This document shows, in pieces, positions 1 through 9,392 of a DNA stretch of 64,000 nt; position 1 is the first letter of the stretch; every line of letters begins with the position of its first letter. Position numbers and translations under genes: made by a program. The stretch lies in the NCBI RefSeq assembly GCF_017312485.1, contig NZ_BMBA01000001.1, positions 1,006,396-1,070,395 of the forward strand, written 5' to 3'. The notes beneath the pieces were generated by a model, which had not been told where the DNA came from, did no database searches, and saw only the letters and a list, made by a program, of their open reading frames with translations. This stretch comes from Clostridium zeae (lineage in GTDB: Bacteria > Bacillota > Clostridia > Clostridiales > Clostridiaceae).

Positions 1-61
1 CTTCATTTTTAATACTAAAATCCGTGGTACTTTTACTAATATACTTCGCTGTCTTAATCAT
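1..61 (-). CDS. possible 5' end of a truncated-by-window gene
   Basis: An ATG at 61 on the minus strand is preceded by AGGTG at a usable distance and opens a 20-codon frame that runs off the window edge. The product is not recognisable from so few residues. It could equally be chance, because the region is very AT-rich. Confidence 0.22.
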   Translation of the reverse strand, partial: MIKTAKYISKSTTDFSIKNE

Positions 62-79
62 TTTATCACCTACACTCAT

Positions 80-723
80 ATATTTTATTCCTAAGATCTT
101 ATACTCTTTAAAGCAATATCTATATTCAAAATATTATTATCATATTTACTCGTCACTTTTTCTATTAATTTATCTATTGTAATACTCTATAGAAATATTC
201 AATGGAACTGCGCCTTGATTAAAGCACATTATTTAAAGAAATTTAAAGTTTATATATCTAATTTCATCGAAAAAATACTTTTAGTAAGCCTAATTTATTA
301 ATAACTGCCCAATTAATCATATTATAACAATATTTTCTATGTAACGCTTTCATTTTTTTAATATTTTCAAAAATTTATAAACAAAAGCTTATTTTTTAGG
401 ATAATTTAAAAATATAAGTTTAATTATAAAATGATTCATCTATATATTTTAAGAATTTAAGACAGGTATCTATATAAAAAATAGTCAGTATTAGACAATA
501 ACATTATGTAACTATATAAAATCTTTCAGATACATGTTAATATACAATCCAAAATTTTGCACCTTAATCTAAAAAAATCACCCTAGCTAGATTGTACATA
601 AATTAATATAATTAATACATAAATACAAATATTAACATTAATACACCCTATTTCATTTATTCAACACACATTTTCCCCTGTAAATACATACCAATTTGCT
701 TAAATTACGCGCTACTCTTCTTT
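80..723. other. AT-rich interval without a supported gene
   Basis: About 640 bases of very AT-rich DNA with no ORF having a good ribosome-binding site on either strand. No structured RNA or repeat of the window's two families was recognised here. Confidence 0.5.
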
Positions 724-755
724 TTATGCTACTAGCCCCCTTGCTAGTAGCATAA
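724..755. repeat. perfect 12-bp inverted repeat downstream of the LacI gene
   Basis: Arms at 724-735 and 744-755 are exact reverse complements (TTATGCTACTAG) around an 8-base loop. It lies 33 bases past the stop of the LacI-family gene, so it could end that transcript. Neither side has a good T-run, so it is not a canonical intrinsic terminator; an mRNA-stabilising hairpin or a protein site is also possible. Confidence 0.55.
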
Positions 756-787
756 ATTCTTTATGTGGCAAATCAAATAAAAATGAA

Positions 788-1705
788 CTATCTCTTCTCT
801 GGCTCTATAAAAGTAAACTTATTCTCATGGTATCTCTTATTTATATAATCTAGTATTATATCTACTGACATTTTAGCCTTTCTTTTATTATCAAAATATA
901 TTCTGTTTTTGTAAGCTTCCAGTAAATACTCATTTCCCGATGTACAAACGGCCACGGCATTTTTAGTTTCTATATGATCCTTAGCTAACACCGATAAGAA
1001 TTCATTAAATATAATAAACTTTCTCTGCTGGTTATCCTTTAAAAACTTATAAAAGCTATCTATGTTTCTTACTACATATATCTTATCTTTAAAATCGTTA
1101 TTTTCTTTATATATTCTTTCAATAATTGATTTACTATTTTCTGAATCCACAACTATATAAGGAGAATTGCATTGTAACAGTCTTATTCCTTCTTCAATAG
1201 CTGATTTATAGTCTATTAAAACCTTATGAAAAATAGTATCTTCAATAAAGTTATCTACAATTATAATGGGTACCTTAAACATACTTGCAGTATCATATAC
1301 TTCTTCTGCATTTATATCTACTAAAAAAACTGCATCTAGAGCTCTTTCACGAATTATATTTAAATCTTTTTTTGAGTCGCCTAGATACTCTATAATTACA
1401 TGGTAATTAAGATCATACAACATTTTAACTAGTTCACTTATAAATTTAGAATGACTTTCTAGTCTCCATGGTGCATGGTCTAAGTCACTACTCATTATAA
1501 AAACTCCTATGAGTCCGGACTTTTTTCTAGTTAGTGACCTTGCTGTAAGGTTTGGAACATATCCTAACTGTTCTATTGCATTTATGACTTTTATTTTTGT
1601 ATCCTCTGGTATAGATTCTTTTTCATTATTATTTATAACGTATGAAACTGTTGCAACAGATACACCTGCTACCTTAGCTACATCTCTCATAGTAACTTGC
1701 TTCAT
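788..1705 (-). CDS. LacI-family transcriptional regulator
   Basis: DNA-binding repressor of the LacI/GalR family. Residues about 5-25 form the classic helix-turn-helix (MRDVAKVAGVSVATVSYVIN), followed by the hinge region and a periplasmic-binding-protein-like effector domain to residue about 270. At 305 residues it is slightly shorter than the usual 330-340. It lies 219 bases downstream of the cyclodextrin glucanotransferase gene on the same strand, and that gene has two LacI-type palindromes upstream, so local control of starch use is the simplest inference. The effector sugar cannot be read from the sequence. A family A repeat fills its leader, and the ribosome-binding site (AAAGG) is only moderate. 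Confidence 0.88.
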   Translation of the reverse strand: MKQVTMRDVAKVAGVSVATVSYVINNNEKESIPEDTKIKVINAIEQLGYVPNLTARSLTRKKSGLIGVFIMSSDLDHAPWRLESHSKFISELVKMLYDLNYHVIIEYLGDSKKDLNIIRERALDAVFLVDINAEEVYDTASMFKVPIIIVDNFIEDTIFHKVLIDYKSAIEEGIRLLQCNSPYIVVDSENSKSIIERIYKENNDFKDKIYVVRNIDSFYKFLKDNQQRKFIIFNEFLSVLAKDHIETKNAVAVCTSGNEYLLEAYKNRIYFDNKRKAKMSVDIILDYINKRYHENKFTFIEPEKR

Positions 1706-1723
1706 TGATTCACAGCCTTTCTT

Positions 1724-1827
1724 AAAAAAGTCGCTGAATCGACCTTCTTCAGTGAGTTTTTTTGCGCATCTGCCTTTCCGAATGTATATGAGGAAAATTT
1801 TGCAGGTGAATAAGTTCTATTTTTTAC
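1724..1827 (+). repeat. dispersed repeat family A, copy A1
   Basis: One of five related intergenic copies (others near 4.4, 12.3, 31.1 and 48.7 kb). It begins with AAAAAAGTCGCTGAATCGAC, contains the shared core CGCATCTGCCTTTCCGAAT, and ends in a T-rich tract. The first part can fold into a hairpin (GCTGAA/TTCAGT). It occupies the leader of the LacI-family gene, in the opposite orientation to it. Confidence 0.75.
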
Positions 1828-1867
1828 ACTTCTGCATTTTTATCCACATATTAAATTTTAACAAAAA

Positions 1868-1908
1868 GGAGCTAATAACAAAAGACAAAAGTCCTTTGTA
1901 TTAGCTCC
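1868..1908 (-). terminator. intrinsic terminator of the CGTase gene
   Basis: Arms GGAGCTAATA (1868-1877) and TATTAGCTCC (1899-1908) form a 10-bp stem. On the minus strand the stem is followed by TTTTTGTT. It lies 17 bases past the CGTase stop codon. Confidence 0.75.
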
Positions 1909-1924
1909 CCTAAAATCTCAAATA

Positions 1925-4093
1925 TTATGGCTGCCAGTTAACTGTAACTATTCCGGTTGCATTAGAAGGAACAGTGTAAGTATGGTTTGATCCACTTTCC
2001 CATGTTACAGTTGAACCATTTTTCTTCAAGTATTTGAACTGTATAGTAGTTCCTGCTGGAACACTTACATCATAGTACCATGAAGGATATTTGTATACTA
2101 CTTGGTTGAACATTGCACCTATTGCTTTATTTGGATCCCAGTTACCTAATTCAGCAACACTACCAGCCAGGTAAACATTTTCTCCGAGTGCTGTAGTAGC
2201 ATTGTTTACTACAAATCTTACTAGAACCTGAGGTCCTGATAATATGTCATAGTTTGCATAGGTATTACTAGCAGTTCCACCGGATGTCTTTAATGAAACA
2301 TTTACTTTACCAGCTGCTACATTTGGTACTACAGCTTTAACTTGGCTATCGCTCCATGATACTATTGTTGCTGCTGTTGTTCCAAAAGTTACAGTTCCTG
2401 TAGTTGAGCCAAAGCCTCTACCATCAATTACTACAGTTTCACCTGGTCTTGCCATTGGCTGACCAACATGTCCTATAGTAGGTGCATTAGAAGTTGCAGT
2501 GTATTGCCATACAGCAGCTCCTCCAGCAGCTAAAGTAAAGGTATTTACTGCTCCACCAGTTCCTACTGTTATTCCATTACCTGAAGTTAATCCTCCAAGT
2601 ACATCACTGTAAGTTCCAGCTGGAAGTGAGGTTATAAGTCCACTTATATTTGCACTAGTAGTTAGGTTCTTGTTAACAGCTATTACTGCAACACTATTAC
2701 CAAACTTTCTTTCATAAACATATACATCGTTGTTGATCCACTTTTGTGTTGTATTTCCATAAGCTATCGCTGGGTTTGTCTTTCTTAATGGTGCTAACTT
2801 TTGTACGATTTGATATGCATTAGTTGTATTGTTGAAACCAGTCATCATAGCTCTGTTATTAGGATCTCCGTTACCAGTCATATACTGCTCAGTTCCGTAG
2901 TATATTGCAGGTACACCTCTTGATGTTAAAGTATATACAAGCGCTAGGTCTGTAGTTTTAGTACTAGCACCATCTTTTGTGAATCTGTCCATATCGTGGT
3001 TATCGATAAAAGTAACTTGATCGTTTACATCTTCATATGCTGTTTGAGTACCTGATACCATTGAATCAAGTCCATACATTGTATCAGTACCATCTCTAAA
3101 TACTTGTCTTACTTTTTGAGAGAATCTGAAATCTAATAAACTCATACCACTATTGTTTGCGAAGTAGTGATTGTTTGGATCAACTTCATTAGTTCCTAAG
3201 AACCATTCACCAAAAGTAAATACAGGCTTGTATCCATAAACAGTGTCCATGAAATTCTTTTGCCATCCCATAGCCATATGCTTTACAGCATCCATTCTGA
3301 TACCATCTATTCCTAAATCAAGCCATTTCTTTATAGCTGATTTCATGTAAGAATCTACAGTATTGTTTTGATGTTCTAAGTCTGCTAAGTCATATAAGTT
3401 CTTGTAAATACCATCTTCTAAGCTTGAAAAATCAGTTCCTCCATTATGATGGAACATTCCAGTTGGGTCATTTGAGTATGAACCAAGTAATGTACCGTTA
3501 TCATATAGCTTTCCATTTTCTGCATAGCTTGTATTTGTTTGATCTGCTGGAGAAGTATGATTTGGTGCAAAGTCTATTACAACTTTTATATTTTTTGCAT
3601 GTGCTGCATTGACCATATTTTGAAAATCTGTGAAGTTTCCAAAGTAAGGATTAGTATTCTTGAAGTCTCTTGCCCAGTAACCATGGTAAGCTGTACTTCC
3701 ATCGGCGAATACTGAATATATATTTTCAACTGGTTGTGATACCCAAATAGCTGTGATACCCATGTTTGATAAATATCCATCATTTATCTTGTTGATAACA
3801 CCTTGCCAGTCACCACCAAAGTATTTTTTTAGCTGAGTTTTTGTTGAATCGTATAAGGCTCCTGTAGGATTGTTTGCAGTATTACCATCTGAGAAACGAT
3901 CAGTAACAATCTGATATATAACATCTGTTGAAAAGTCAACCTTATTTGATACTGATGCATCCCCTGTATATGCACCTGCTGCCTTAACTATTAATGGATT
4001 AGTATTTTGAGTAACATAAATAGGTAATATTAATGCTAATGAAAGTAATAAAGGTAATAATTTATTTCTTAATAATCTTGTAGCTTTTCTCAT
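1925..4093 (-). CDS. secreted cyclodextrin glucanotransferase (GH13, CBM20)
   Basis: Converts starch to cyclodextrins by intramolecular transglycosylation outside the cell. The signal peptide covers residues about 1-39. The GH13 barrel carries the nucleophile D268 (GIRMDAV), acid/base E296 (FGEWFLG) and transition-state residues H366-D367 (FIDNHDM). Y234 in NLYDLADL matches the central aromatic residue typical of CGTases, which favours cyclisation over a plain alpha-amylase. A C domain follows, then an IPT/TIG domain at about 540-617 and a C-terminal starch-binding CBM20 at about 620-722. The five-domain order and 722 residues match the family. The start has GGAGGG-type Shine-Dalgarno spacing. 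No maltose or cyclodextrin uptake genes are adjacent in the window. Confidence 0.93.
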   Translation of the reverse strand: MRKATRLLRNKLLPLLLSLALILPIYVTQNTNPLIVKAAGAYTGDASVSNKVDFSTDVIYQIVTDRFSDGNTANNPTGALYDSTKTQLKKYFGGDWQGVINKINDGYLSNMGITAIWVSQPVENIYSVFADGSTAYHGYWARDFKNTNPYFGNFTDFQNMVNAAHAKNIKVVIDFAPNHTSPADQTNTSYAENGKLYDNGTLLGSYSNDPTGMFHHNGGTDFSSLEDGIYKNLYDLADLEHQNNTVDSYMKSAIKKWLDLGIDGIRMDAVKHMAMGWQKNFMDTVYGYKPVFTFGEWFLGTNEVDPNNHYFANNSGMSLLDFRFSQKVRQVFRDGTDTMYGLDSMVSGTQTAYEDVNDQVTFIDNHDMDRFTKDGASTKTTDLALVYTLTSRGVPAIYYGTEQYMTGNGDPNNRAMMTGFNNTTNAYQIVQKLAPLRKTNPAIAYGNTTQKWINNDVYVYERKFGNSVAVIAVNKNLTTSANISGLITSLPAGTYSDVLGGLTSGNGITVGTGGAVNTFTLAAGGAAVWQYTATSNAPTIGHVGQPMARPGETVVIDGRGFGSTTGTVTFGTTAATIVSWSDSQVKAVVPNVAAGKVNVSLKTSGGTASNTYANYDILSGPQVLVRFVVNNATTALGENVYLAGSVAELGNWDPNKAIGAMFNQVVYKYPSWYYDVSVPAGTTIQFKYLKKNGSTVTWESGSNHTYTVPSNATGIVTVNWQP

Positions 4094-4120
4094 TTTTCCC
4101 CTCCAAAAATATAAATTCTC

Positions 4121-4136
4121 TGCGCAACCGTTTTCA
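4121..4136. promoter_or_regulatory. LacI/CcpA-type operator upstream of CGTase
   Basis: TGCGCAACCGTTTTCA is an imperfect palindrome with a central CG, the form bound by LacI-family proteins. It lies 28 bases before the CGTase start. It resembles MalR-type operators and, on the minus strand, also a catabolite-responsive element, so either the neighbouring regulator or CcpA could bind. Confidence 0.5.
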
Positions 4137-4190
4137 TAATAAAGAAAAATTTTTTTCTTCTATTTCTTCCCTCCTCTACTAAGGTATTAA

Positions 4191-4204
4191 CTTAATCGGT
4201 TAAG
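4191..4204. promoter_or_regulatory. second LacI-type palindrome upstream of CGTase
   Basis: CTTAATCGGTTAAG is a palindrome with one symmetric mismatch and a central CG. It lies about 70 bases upstream of the other palindrome. Two operators on one side of the promoter region would suit looping or dual control. Its protein partner is inferred, not shown. Confidence 0.42.
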
Positions 4205-4330
4205 TGATAAAGATATATCTTATGTAATTTACTATACACAATACATTTGGTTAATGTCAAGTGTTACCAAAGTATTTTTCATATATATTTTTTGTTACTT
4301 AAAATATACTCATTTTACATATAATTGCAC

Positions 4331-4356
4331 AAAAAGGTTCCTGACACAACCTTTTT
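4331..4356. terminator. terminator-like hairpin with A/T flanks
   Basis: AAAAAGGTT and AACCTTTTT (9-bp stem) enclose an 8-base loop and could act in either direction. It lies between the CGTase promoter region and the permease gene and next to a family A repeat remnant. Confidence 0.5.
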
Positions 4357-4367
4357 ATTGAAGCCTT

Positions 4368-4437
4368 TTAAGGATCTGCCTTTTCTGAACGTATTTGAAG
4401 AAATTCTGGCAGGCGACATAAATTTTATTTTTTATTC
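4368..4437 (+). repeat. dispersed repeat family A, partial copy A2
   Basis: Diverged copy retaining the core (ATCTGCCTTTTCTGAACG), the GGCAGGCGACATAAATTTTA segment and the T-rich end. The 5' hairpin part is missing or replaced. Confidence 0.6.
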
Positions 4438-4514
4438 TTTCTCTGATATAGCATTTAAGCCATAGTCACATACTTATCAACACTTCTATCTAAAATATAA
4501 TTTCCTAAAGAATA

Positions 4515-4542
4515 AAAAAGCGGAAGTATCGCTACTCCCGCT
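4515..4542 (-). terminator. intrinsic terminator of the AI-2E-family gene
   Basis: Stem between 4519-4528 and 4533-4542 with loop TCGC and one G-U pair. On the minus strand it is followed by TTTTTTATTCTTT. Confidence 0.75.
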
Positions 4543-4636
4543 ATTCTTAAATTCTTATATTTTTATAGCTCTATTTTTACAAATTGAATTTCAAAGATAT
4601 AGTACATGCGGTATTAATATTAAGACCTTATACCTA

Positions 4637-5803
4637 TTAAACTCTTGATTTCTCCATATGCTCATTGTACCATTTTGAGAATATTATCTTTAATGAAGCA
4701 GCCACTGGAACAGCTATAAGCATACCAATAAGCCCTCCAACATTGCCACCGATTAAAATTGCTAGCATTGTAAATACAGGGTGAAGTCCTACACTATCAC
4801 CTACAATTTTAGGAGCAAGGAAATTGTTATCAACTTGCTGAACTGCAAGCATTCCTACTATTGCCCATAATGCGGTAATAGGTTCTCCACTAAGTAGTGC
4901 CATAACAACTGCCAGTACAGTACCTACTAAAGGCCCTACGTACGGAATCATATTACATATCCCCGCTATTATACCAATGACAAATGCATAATCTATTCCT
5001 ATAAAATAAAGCACTATTGCAGACAAAATCCCTACCATAGAAGCTTCTAGGAGCTGTCCTCTTATGTAATTATTAAAAGTGTCATCTAAAATAGCAAATA
5101 TCTCTCTTAGCTTATTTCCTGCTTTACTTCTTCCAAACAAAAGATTAAATATTTTATTCCATATATCCTTAAAATACTCAGAATCTTTAACCAAATAAAT
5201 GCTTAATATTAGAGCAATGAAGAATGTTGCTATATTGCCACCCATTGATACAACAAAATTTGCAAACCCGCCTATGCTTGCTGTTACATAGGTTTGTACA
5301 TAACTCACTACTTGTGCAATCTTTTCATTTAAATCAGTTGGGATTGATATATTCAAACTTTGCAGCTTCTCACTAATATAGTTTACAGATAACTTTGTAT
5401 TGTTCAAGTATTCATTTAGATATGATGTCATATTTGCTATAGTTGTGTTGTTTGAAAGCTTTCCACCGACCATTATATATATTCCTATAATAATTGATAA
5501 AAATAGTCCTATCATCAGAGCATAAACTACAAATATTCCTACAGTCCTTCTAGTAGCTGGTTTCTTAAATATCTGCCTTTTTTCTAGAAATTTTTCTATA
5601 GCGTTAACACCTGGTTTTAATAAATATGCAATCACCAAAGCTATTAAAAGAGGCTTAACTAGCCCATAAGCTGTTCTTAATCCACTAGATACTAAATTAT
5701 ATATATTTACTATGTTATTTAAGATTGATATTCCAATATATATAATCATAACAGTTCCAACAGCATATAAAGAATATTGTAATAATTTTTTATCTAATTT
5801 CAT
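4637..5803 (-). CDS. AI-2E/UPF0118-family membrane transporter
   Basis: Polytopic membrane protein of the AI-2E family (YtvI/PerM group), with about seven to eight transmembrane helices. Two hairpins lie at the N-terminus (residues about 10-92), a soluble or coiled region at about 95-160, and the conserved C-terminal glycine-rich part holds MIPYVGPLVGTVLA and PVAASLKI. Members export small molecules or are Na+/H+ antiporter-like, and the substrate here is unknown. The ATG at 5803 is preferred over the GTG two codons upstream because AAGG then has usable spacing. It appears monocistronic, with its own terminator. Confidence 0.85.
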   Translation of the reverse strand: MKLDKKLLQYSLYAVGTVMIIYIGISILNNIVNIYNLVSSGLRTAYGLVKPLLIALVIAYLLKPGVNAIEKFLEKRQIFKKPATRRTVGIFVVYALMIGLFLSIIIGIYIMVGGKLSNNTTIANMTSYLNEYLNNTKLSVNYISEKLQSLNISIPTDLNEKIAQVVSYVQTYVTASIGGFANFVVSMGGNIATFFIALILSIYLVKDSEYFKDIWNKIFNLLFGRSKAGNKLREIFAILDDTFNNYIRGQLLEASMVGILSAIVLYFIGIDYAFVIGIIAGICNMIPYVGPLVGTVLAVVMALLSGEPITALWAIVGMLAVQQVDNNFLAPKIVGDSVGLHPVFTMLAILIGGNVGGLIGMLIAVPVAASLKIIFSKWYNEHMEKSRV

Positions 5804-5876
5804 TGGCACCTTACCTTTCTAATCTAATGTTTTTTAGCTTACTGTAATTAGCTTATATTATAATAAGCACATATGC

Positions 5877-6596
5877 CTAAGGTCTATTCTTATTAATCAT
5901 CCTCTTAAACTCTTCCACTGATTGATTTATTACTAATTTTTCTGGAAAACTTACTTCCTTAAGTACTTCAAATACTAGGTTTAGCTTACCCACATGCTCA
6001 TCAAAATGAGCATCACTTCCAAGTATTATAGGTACTTCGTACTTTTTGCAAAGATTAAGCATATAAATACTATTTTCTCTTGCATTTTTCCTTTGATTTT
6101 CTGGATTTATTGAATTATTATTAAGTTCCAATAAGGTGTTATACTGTTTTGCACCTTGTACGATAACTTCGTAGTCAAGTGGGCAATCACCGTCATCTGG
6201 GTGACTTATAATATCTATTTTGGGATGTTTAATTGCTCCTAGCACCGCACTGGTATTTTGTTCTATAGTCCCATATTCATAGCAAAACTTATGAATACCA
6301 GCAATTCTAACATCTAATTTGTCAATATATCTCTCTTCTAAGCTTAAAGTTCCATTATAATCTAAAATATTTATCTCTGAGCCAAGCATTAGTTCCACCC
6401 CATACATTTCTCTTGGAACAACTCTTAGATTTCCAAAATAAATCGGTTCACAAGTTCCTGGTATTCCAGGTGCATGTTCTGTTATCCCTAAAAGCTTTAG
6501 GCCTTTTTCAGAAGCAGCTTTAGCCATCTCTCTTATGGTGCTATACGCATGGCCACTTGCAATTGTATGTGTGTGAACGTCTAATTCTATATTCAT
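5877..6596 (-). CDS. PHP-domain phosphoesterase (YcdX-like)
   Basis: Metal-dependent phosphatase of the polymerase-and-histidinol-phosphatase (PHP) superfamily. The nine expected ligands can be placed: H8, H10, H16, H41 (ITEHAPG), E74 (GSEIN), H102, H132 (ISHPDD), D195 and H197 (GSDAHF). At 239 residues it matches the YcdX subgroup, which binds a trinuclear Zn-type site and hydrolyses small phosphoesters. The real substrate is unknown. The start is supported by AAGGAG seven bases upstream. It ends 73 bases before the AI-2E-family gene and could share its transcript. Confidence 0.87.
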   Translation of the reverse strand: MNIELDVHTHTIASGHAYSTIREMAKAASEKGLKLLGITEHAPGIPGTCEPIYFGNLRVVPREMYGVELMLGSEINILDYNGTLSLEERYIDKLDVRIAGIHKFCYEYGTIEQNTSAVLGAIKHPKIDIISHPDDGDCPLDYEVIVQGAKQYNTLLELNNNSINPENQRKNARENSIYMLNLCKKYEVPIILGSDAHFDEHVGKLNLVFEVLKEVSFPEKLVINQSVEEFKRMINKNRP

Positions 6597-6791
6597 ATGA
6601 AAACTCCTTGTCCTAAGTCTTTATTATCATTATAGCATATTTTTATTCTCATTTTAACATTTGGTTTATTTATAAGGTCATAGTAAAATCACTCTTAACC
6701 AAGGATTCATTTCATATTGTTACTTTTTTTAACAAGAATTTAATTTGATATTATTGGTAAAACCGCTGCATTTCTATCTAGATACTATACA

Positions 6792-7085
6792 TTATTTTTT
6801 ATCCGAATTTTTCTTTCTAAATAAAGATAATCCACCAAATCCACTGATTATAGCAGTATAAAACCCTAAATCATACCACCACCCTGTGTTATTGATCTCA
6901 TACACTCTAATTTTATTGTTAAAAAGCTCTCCAACAAGAGAAATAGGCGCAATCCACCCATGCCAGATTCCAGAGAAAAACCCTGCTGGATTCGATGTAG
7001 AGTGACTTCCATCACCTGGTACGCAACTTACTAAAAAAGCAGCAGTGGTAATAAGTATAATAGTGACTATTAATTTCTTTTTCAT
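6792..7085 (-). CDS. small membrane-anchored lipoprotein of unknown function
   Basis: 97 residues. The signal peptide ends in a lipobox (LVSC, Cys21), and a second transmembrane helix near residues 73-90 is followed by a basic tail (FRKKNSDKK). The middle segment is rich in Trp, Gly and Ser. Proteins of this pattern recur in clostridia and related bacteria without an assigned function, and I make no functional claim. The start has AAAGGGG upstream. It stands alone between the PHP gene and the divergent chemoreceptor gene. Confidence 0.7.
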   Translation of the reverse strand: MKKKLIVTIILITTAAFLVSCVPGDGSHSTSNPAGFFSGIWHGWIAPISLVGELFNNKIRVYEINNTGWWYDLGFYTAIISGFGGLSLFRKKNSDKK

Positions 7086-7323
7086 CTAAATTTTACCCCT
7101 TTCTATAAAACAAATTTCTTAAATTAATTCTGTAATTAATATGTTCTTAAAGTTCTTTCTATGCTGAATACAAACCTTATTTCACTATTTATAAGAATGT
7201 TAAGTTATTAGTCACCCAATGCTATTTAGCTGAACTTACACAAAGAATTAACATCTCAATTTATTTTGTATAACATGAACAATCTCTTTACATAGTTAAA
7301 TTAATATCACCTTAAGATTCCAT

Positions 7324-7351
7324 TAAAGTTTAGTGCAAATTTTGTCGAAAA
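7324..7351 (+). promoter_or_regulatory. putative Spo0A box / sigma-D-type promoter of the chemoreceptor gene
   Basis: TTTTGTCGAA (7340-7349) is a full match to the Spo0A-binding 0A box. The same bases can also be read as a motility sigma-factor promoter: TAAA at 7324, 16 bases, then GTCGAAAA. It lies about 45 bases before the start of the chemoreceptor. The sequence does not decide between the two readings. Confidence 0.4.
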
Positions 7352-7393
7352 AACTAGTATAAATTAATGATTAAATATTTAAGGAGTGTTGTT

Positions 7394-9112
7394 ATGAAAT
7401 TCAATAAGATTAAACTTTCAAACAAACTAATAATTGGCTTCTCTTTAATGATATTACTTGTAATGCTTTCCTCTGCACTAGCCATATTTAGATTGAATGC
7501 CATAAATCAAAGTGTTTCTAGATTAGTAAACGTTGAGAACAAAAAGGTTAGTCTAGCTTATCAAATGAGAAGTAGCATTAACAAGATAGCAATTAGTTTT
7601 AGAAACATAGCAATAAGTAGTAACCCTAATTATATCGCAGCGCAGCAAAAGATCATTACTGACAACAAAAAGATATTCGACGACAGTAATAAGGAATTAG
7701 GTACACTTATAGTAACAAATGAAAGTAAAGACGTTTATCAGGCACTTCAAACTAATGCAACAGCAGCATTTTCTGCCTTTGATAAAGCTATGGTTACAGC
7801 TACACAAACCTCACTTACTAATGCACAATTGGAAGCTATAATTAATGAAATTGATACTCCTCAAGCTACTCTATTTAAAAGTATTGAGGATATTATAAGT
7901 TTACAAAATACTTCAATGCAAATTGAAGCTGAAAAAGGCAGATCTACAACAGCCACTACTTCTACTCAAATGATTATAATACTGGTTATAAGTATTATAC
8001 TAGGTATCCTTGCTACTTATATTATTAGAAGAAGTATTGTAAATCAAGTTAAAGAAGTAATGAATGGTTCAACAAAACTTGCAGAAGGTAATTTCAATCT
8101 CCAAATGGAAGTTGCAGCTAAAGATGAAATCGGAAACACTGTTATTGCATTAAATGATGCTGTGGATAAGCTTAATATAAGTATGCTTTCCATAAAAGAG
8201 GAAAGTGAAAGTATTCTTCAAAGTAGCGAAGTAACAAATAACTTATTTACAGAAGTAAGCTCACAAATCGAACAAATATCAGCTGCTACAGAGGAAATTT
8301 CAGCTGGTATGGAAGAATCCTCAGCAGCAGTTCAAGAAGTATCCGCAATGACTTCTAATGTAAGAGATGAAATAAATACAACTTCAGAAAAAGCTCAACA
8401 AGGTTTAAATATAGCATTAAATATTCAACAAAAAGCAACTGCTATAAATAAAGAATCTGTTAGCTCTAGACAAAACGCAGAAAAAATATACAATGAGACA
8501 AGGATGAATCTTGAGAAAGCACTTGCTGAAGTAGCTGTAGTAAATGAAATATCAGATGTAGCAAACAGTATTGATGCCATAGCTAGCCAAACTAATCTAT
8601 TAGCTTTAAATGCTGCAATAGAATCTGCAAGAGCTGGTGAAGCTGGTAAAGGCTTTGCAGTAGTTGCAGATGAAGTAAGAAGACTTGCGGAGCAATCTTC
8701 TATCGCAGTTTCTGAAATACAAACAAAGATTAATGCAGTACTTCAATCAGTTAGCAAACTAGCAGGTTCATCTCAAGATGTATTGATGTTTATAGAAAAA
8801 GATGTTTTAAAAGATTACGAAAAATTAATCACAATCAGTGACGAGTACAAAAAAGATGGTGATACCTTTAAGGAGTTAATTGGAGGCTTTGCAGAAGTTT
8901 CAAAAAATATTTCAACTACAGTAGACCAAATCACAAAAAGCATGGATGATGTTGCAATCTCTGTAACAGAAGTAGCTAAATCGTCAACTAATATAGCTTC
9001 AAGTATAGTTGAAGTTAGTGGTAAAAATGATTCAATCCTAGCATCTTCAGATAGTAATGCTGACAGCGCGTTAAAATTAGGAAAGCTTATACAACAATTC
9101 ACACTAAAATAA
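7394..9112 (+). CDS. methyl-accepting chemotaxis protein
   Basis: Transmembrane chemoreceptor signalling to CheW/CheA. It has one N-terminal transmembrane helix (about residues 10-32), a four-helix-bundle ligand domain of about 150 residues, a second helix near 192-213, a HAMP linker, and a long coiled-coil signalling domain. The hairpin tip is clear ([20 protein letters not shown]). I start it at 7394 rather than 7367 because AAGGAG lies nine bases upstream of the later ATG. No other che genes are in the window. The ligand domain resembles 4HB_MCP types, whose ligands are diverse, so specificity is unknown. Confidence 0.92.
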   Translation: MKFNKIKLSNKLIIGFSLMILLVMLSSALAIFRLNAINQSVSRLVNVENKKVSLAYQMRSSINKIAISFRNIAISSNPNYIAAQQKIITDNKKIFDDSNKELGTLIVTNESKDVYQALQTNATAAFSAFDKAMVTATQTSLTNAQLEAIINEIDTPQATLFKSIEDIISLQNTSMQIEAEKGRSTTATTSTQMIIILVISIILGILATYIIRRSIVNQVKEVMNGSTKLAEGNFNLQMEVAAKDEIGNTVIALNDAVDKLNISMLSIKEESESILQSSEVTNNLFTEVSSQIEQISAATEEISAGMEESSAAVQEVSAMTSNVRDEINTTSEKAQQGLNIALNIQQKATAINKESVSSRQNAEKIYNETRMNLEKALAEVAVVNEISDVANSIDAIASQTNLLALNAAIESARAGEAGKGFAVVADEVRRLAEQSSIAVSEIQTKINAVLQSVSKLAGSSQDVLMFIEKDVLKDYEKLITISDEYKKDGDTFKELIGGFAEVSKNISTTVDQITKSMDDVAISVTEVAKSSTNIASSIVEVSGKNDSILASSDSNADSALKLGKLIQQFTLK

Positions 9113-9191
9113 CTAGCTAATATCGTTGCTCAAGTATCTTGCCTTATTAGTATACCAATACATTGATATATCATGCTAATTTAATAACCAC

Positions 9192-9230
9192 AAAAAAGGT
9201 TCTGTGCCCCCCACTGAACCTTTTTTCTAT
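9192..9230 (+). terminator. terminator of the chemoreceptor gene
   Basis: AAAAAAGGTTC (9192-9202) pairs perfectly with GAACCTTTTTT (9216-9226), loop of 13 bases. The T-run and the position 80 bases after the stop fit an intrinsic terminator. Confidence 0.85.
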
Positions 9231-9392
9231 ACCATCATGAAATCTTACACCTAATTATCCCATTAGAAAATCTCTCATTCTCTTCAATATGTGGAAAGTG
9301 TTCCAATTTATCTTTTAATATTTAATCCCAATAAACTTAACGAATATATAGATTTTTAAGAGAATATATTTTAATGTTAAGGTGGTGAAAAA

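Noticed and set aside
1509-1904. Plus-strand ORF of 131 codons over the LacI gene start and repeat A1
   Set aside because: It is antisense to the well-supported LacI-family gene, has no ribosome-binding site and low-complexity composition; a shadow frame.
3424-3783. Short ORFs on both strands inside the CGTase gene
   Set aside because: They lie within conserved GH13 coding sequence in other frames and lack initiation signals.
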